From Desulfobulbaceae bacterium (GTDB taxonomy: Bacteria; Desulfobacterota; Desulfobulbia; Desulfobulbales; Desulfobulbaceae): DNA of 64,000 bases. Position 1 is the first letter of the stretch. Each line of letters begins with the position of its first letter. The notes beneath the pieces are model-generated. The model was not told the DNA's origin. It searched no databases and saw nothing but the letters and a program-made list of their open reading frames with translations. Of the stretch, positions 62,372 through 64,000 are shown one piece after another. Location of the stretch: NCBI GenBank assembly GCA_003508005.1, contig DNUE01000017.1, forward strand, positions 58,172 through 122,171. The letters are read 5' to 3'. A program made the translations under genes and the position numbers.

Positions 62372-63316
62372 GTGAAGGCAGCGGCAAGGGGAGTACAGGT
62401 GGCCGACAGGCAGATAGCCGCCTTTTCCAGCTGGCTGGAGGTTGAGAAGGGGTATTCACCTCATACCGTGCAGGGGTACCGGCACGATGTCGCGGAATTT
62501 TTCGGTTATCTCGCAGGCCGGGGGGCCGGGGATGCGGTGACGCCCGACAACGTCAGGAGCTTCGTGGCCTCCCTTTATTCAGTGAACAGCAGCACGACCG
62601 TGGGGCGCAAGTTGTCCGCCCTGCGGACCTTTTTTCGTTATCTCTGCCGGCAGGGGATTCTGCAGACAGACCCCCTGGTCGGCATCGCCAATCCCAAGAC
62701 CGCCAGGAATATCCCGGTCTTCCTCACCGTGGACGAGGTGTTCGCCTTGCTGGAGGAGCCAGGCCAGCGGGATCCTTTTGCCCGGCGCGACTCGGCAATG
62801 CTGGAGCTGATCTATTCCTCCGGCATGCGGGTTTCCGAACTGGTCAGTCGGGACATGAATCATCTTGATTTTGCCTCGGGAATGGTTAGGGTAACCGGCA
62901 AAGGCAACAAGGAGAGGCTGGTTCCCTTCGGCACGGCAGCGGCCGAGGCTCTCCGGCGTTATTTCCCGGAGCGGCAGCAGCTTCTCGGGTCGAGGATAGC
63001 CCGGGGGCAGCCGGCAGACAGTCAGGCCCTCTTTCTGAACAGCAGGGGGGGCCGGATTACCGCCCGCAGCGTGGAACGGCTGATCCAGATGTATGGCGCG
63101 CGCGCGGGTATCACCGAAACCGTGACTCCCCATGCCCTGCGTCATTCTTTTGCCACCCATCTTTTGGAAATGGGCGCGGACCTGCGTACGGTGCAGGAGC
63201 TTCTTGGCCATGTCAGCTTGTCGACGACCCAGAAGTACACGCATCTGAACCTGGATCACCTGAGCCGGGTCTATGACCAGGCGCATCCGCTGGCCAAAAG
63301 AAAGGAGTGTTCATGA
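62372..63316 (+). CDS. xerC: Tyrosine recombinase XerC
   Basis: This 314-aa protein starts at GTG 62372, with GGAGG 9 nt upstream. It has the N-terminal SAM-like core-binding domain and the C-terminal catalytic domain, with Arg in SSGMRVSEL, Lys in [19 protein letters not shown] (H-x-x-R), [16 protein letters not shown] with the nucleophilic Tyr. The length (about 300) and the position beside hslV/hslU match chromosomal XerC rather than an integrase of a mobile element. With XerD it resolves chromosome dimers at dif. Its TGA overlaps the hslV start in an ATGA junction. Confidence 0.95.
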   Translation: MKAAARGVQVADRQIAAFSSWLEVEKGYSPHTVQGYRHDVAEFFGYLAGRGAGDAVTPDNVRSFVASLYSVNSSTTVGRKLSALRTFFRYLCRQGILQTDPLVGIANPKTARNIPVFLTVDEVFALLEEPGQRDPFARRDSAMLELIYSSGMRVSELVSRDMNHLDFASGMVRVTGKGNKERLVPFGTAAAEALRRYFPERQQLLGSRIARGQPADSQALFLNSRGGRITARSVERLIQMYGARAGITETVTPHALRHSFATHLLEMGADLRTVQELLGHVSLSTTQKYTHLNLDHLSRVYDQAHPLAKRKECS

Positions 63317-63894
63317 CCGGATTTGCCGATAATGAGGTATTCCTGGAGAAGAGCGAGAAAAATATGAAAACAAGGTCAACGACGATCCTGGCCGTCCGCC
63401 ACCAGGATTCGGTGGTGGTTGCCGGCGACGGCCAGGTTACCATGGGAAATACGGTGGTCAAACACAAGGCCGCCAAGGTGCGGCGGCTCTATCACGGCAA
63501 GGTGATCACCGGCTTTGCCGGGGCCACGGCCGATGCCTTTACCCTGTACGACAAGCTGGAGCAGAAGCTGGAGCAGTACAACGGCAACCTGCTGCGCTCC
63601 GCCGTGGAACTGGCCAAGGACTGGCGCACCGACCGGATCCTGCGGCGGCTGGATGCGCTCCTGGTAGCAGTGGATGAAAAGCATTCCCTGCTCCTGTCCG
63701 GCACCGGCGATGTCATCGAGTCCGATGACGGCATCCTGGCCATCGGCTCCGGAGGTCCCTATGCGCAAGCCGCGGCCAGCGCCCTGATCCAGCATTCCAG
63801 TCTCGATGCCGAGGGCATTGCCCGTGCCGCTATGGAGATAGCTGCCTCCATCTGCGTGTACACCAACCACAACATCGTCTTAGAGAAGATATGA
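63313..63894 (+). CDS. hslV: ATP-dependent protease subunit HslV (ClpQ), with an N-terminal extension
   Basis: This protein has 193 aa from ATG 63313, which overlaps the xerC stop as ATGA and has AAAGGAG 5 nt upstream, much better than any site near the next in-frame ATG at 63364. The family-like part begins [20 protein letters not shown]. The catalytic Thr is expected at Thr23, so the 18-residue extension plus KTRS would need processing for activity; in E. coli the Thr follows only the initiator Met. GDGQVTMG and [15 protein letters not shown] motifs ([12 protein letters not shown] here) and [12 protein letters not shown] confirm HslV. It forms the double-ring peptidase of HslUV. Alternative: the ATG at 63364 is used at a lower level, giving an ordinary short N-terminus. 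Confidence 0.93.
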   Translation: MTGFADNEVFLEKSEKNMKTRSTTILAVRHQDSVVVAGDGQVTMGNTVVKHKAAKVRRLYHGKVITGFAGATADAFTLYDKLEQKLEQYNGNLLRSAVELAKDWRTDRILRRLDALLVAVDEKHSLLLSGTGDVIESDDGILAIGSGGPYAQAAASALIQHSSLDAEGIARAAMEIAASICVYTNHNIVLEKI

Positions 63895-64000
63895 ATCCAC
63901 TTAATTCCCAGATCCCGCGCGAAACGGTGCGGGAGCTTGACCTCTACATCATTGGCCAGAAGGATGCCAAGCGCTCGGTGGCCATTGCCCTGCGCAACCG
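63891..64000 (+). CDS. hslU: ATP-dependent protease ATPase subunit HslU (ClpY), 3' end beyond window
   Basis: The ATG overlaps the hslV stop (ATGA). The 36 visible codons read [20 protein letters not shown] then [17 protein letters not shown], the typical N-terminal start of HslU (TPREIVxELDxYIIGQxxAKRAVAIALRNR). It is the AAA+ unfoldase that feeds HslV. The gene continues past the right edge of the window. Confidence 0.95.
   Translation, partial: MNPLNSQIPRETVRELDLYIIGQKDAKRSVAIALRN

Noticed and set aside
62372..63316. Mobile-element integrase
   Set aside because: The tyrosine recombinase lies next to hslV/hslU, has XerC length and motifs, and no attachment site or other element genes are visible.

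Overview
The window is a stretch of moderately GC-rich Gram-negative chromosome with dense, mostly housekeeping gene content. Lipid A genes (lpxB, lpxK, lpxC), lipoproteins, a FadL-type porin and an OmpA-domain protein show an outer membrane. An ADP-forming acyl-CoA synthetase, a CoA-transferase fused to a GNAT domain, formate dehydrogenase accessory genes (mobB, fdhD), a rhodanese/ferritin-like fusion and a PAS protein with a C-terminal four-cysteine tail together suggest an anaerobic deltaproteobacterium (Desulfobacterota, perhaps Desulfobulbales). That placement is inference from gene content. No phage, transposase, CRISPR array, tRNA or rRNA was recognised.

Layout. 1-5352 (+): an acu-like block, made of an AcuC-type deacetylase (cut by the window edge), an AcuB-type CBS-ACT protein, an ADP-forming acyl-CoA synthetase and a CoA-transferase::GNAT fusion. 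A dodecin gene follows. 6002-9262 (-): a redox operon of a TIGR01777 epimerase, a small c-type cytochrome, a rhodanese::ferritin-like fusion and an FAD oxidoreductase. Then hrpA (-), galU and priA (+). 17036-19704: a ZraP/Spy-like periplasmic protein with a well-matched sigma-54 promoter, divergent from a ZraS-like kinase. 19701-23731 (-): a small unknown gene, yhbY, a TraB-family gene and mltD. 23959-31557 (+): an unusually long class A PBP, then an envelope group of a TPR lipoprotein, an anchored coiled-coil protein and a VWA-OmpA lipoprotein. 31723-34191 (-): an Smr-domain gene, lpxB and a Gfo/Idh dehydrogenase. 34443-39297 (-): a complete livKHMGF branched-chain amino acid ABC operon. 39662-45232 (+): lpxK, lpxC, proC, nadK and a PAS protein. 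45360-47711 (-): an NtrC-family regulator and a PHP phosphoesterase. 47978-52640 (+): a CbbQ/CbbO-type AAA+/VWA pair, a TrxC-like thioredoxin and a methyltransferase. 52853-58767 (-): an operon of a PilZ/acyltransferase-like protein, a hybrid histidine kinase with a V4R-like input domain, and a FadL/TodX-family porin. 59123-64000: mobB (-), fdhD, rtcB, xerC, hslV and the start of hslU (+).

The most interesting signals are these. The PilZ / V4R-kinase / FadL operon looks like a hydrophobic-ligand sensing and uptake unit. The acu-like block may couple acyl-CoA chemistry to lysine acetylation control. The ZraP-like gene has a sigma-54 promoter and a candidate enhancer inverted repeat but no adjacent response regulator. 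HslV appears to be made with an N-terminal extension, from a start coupled to xerC. FdhD lacks the second cysteine of its CxxC loop. Degenerate tandem repeats and a shared inverted-repeat core lie in the intergenic DNA of the 47.7-52.8 kb region.

All calls come from reading the sequence. No database searches were run, and family assignments rest on recognised motifs. Start codons were chosen from Shine-Dalgarno matches, overlaps and family N-termini, and are flagged where unsure.
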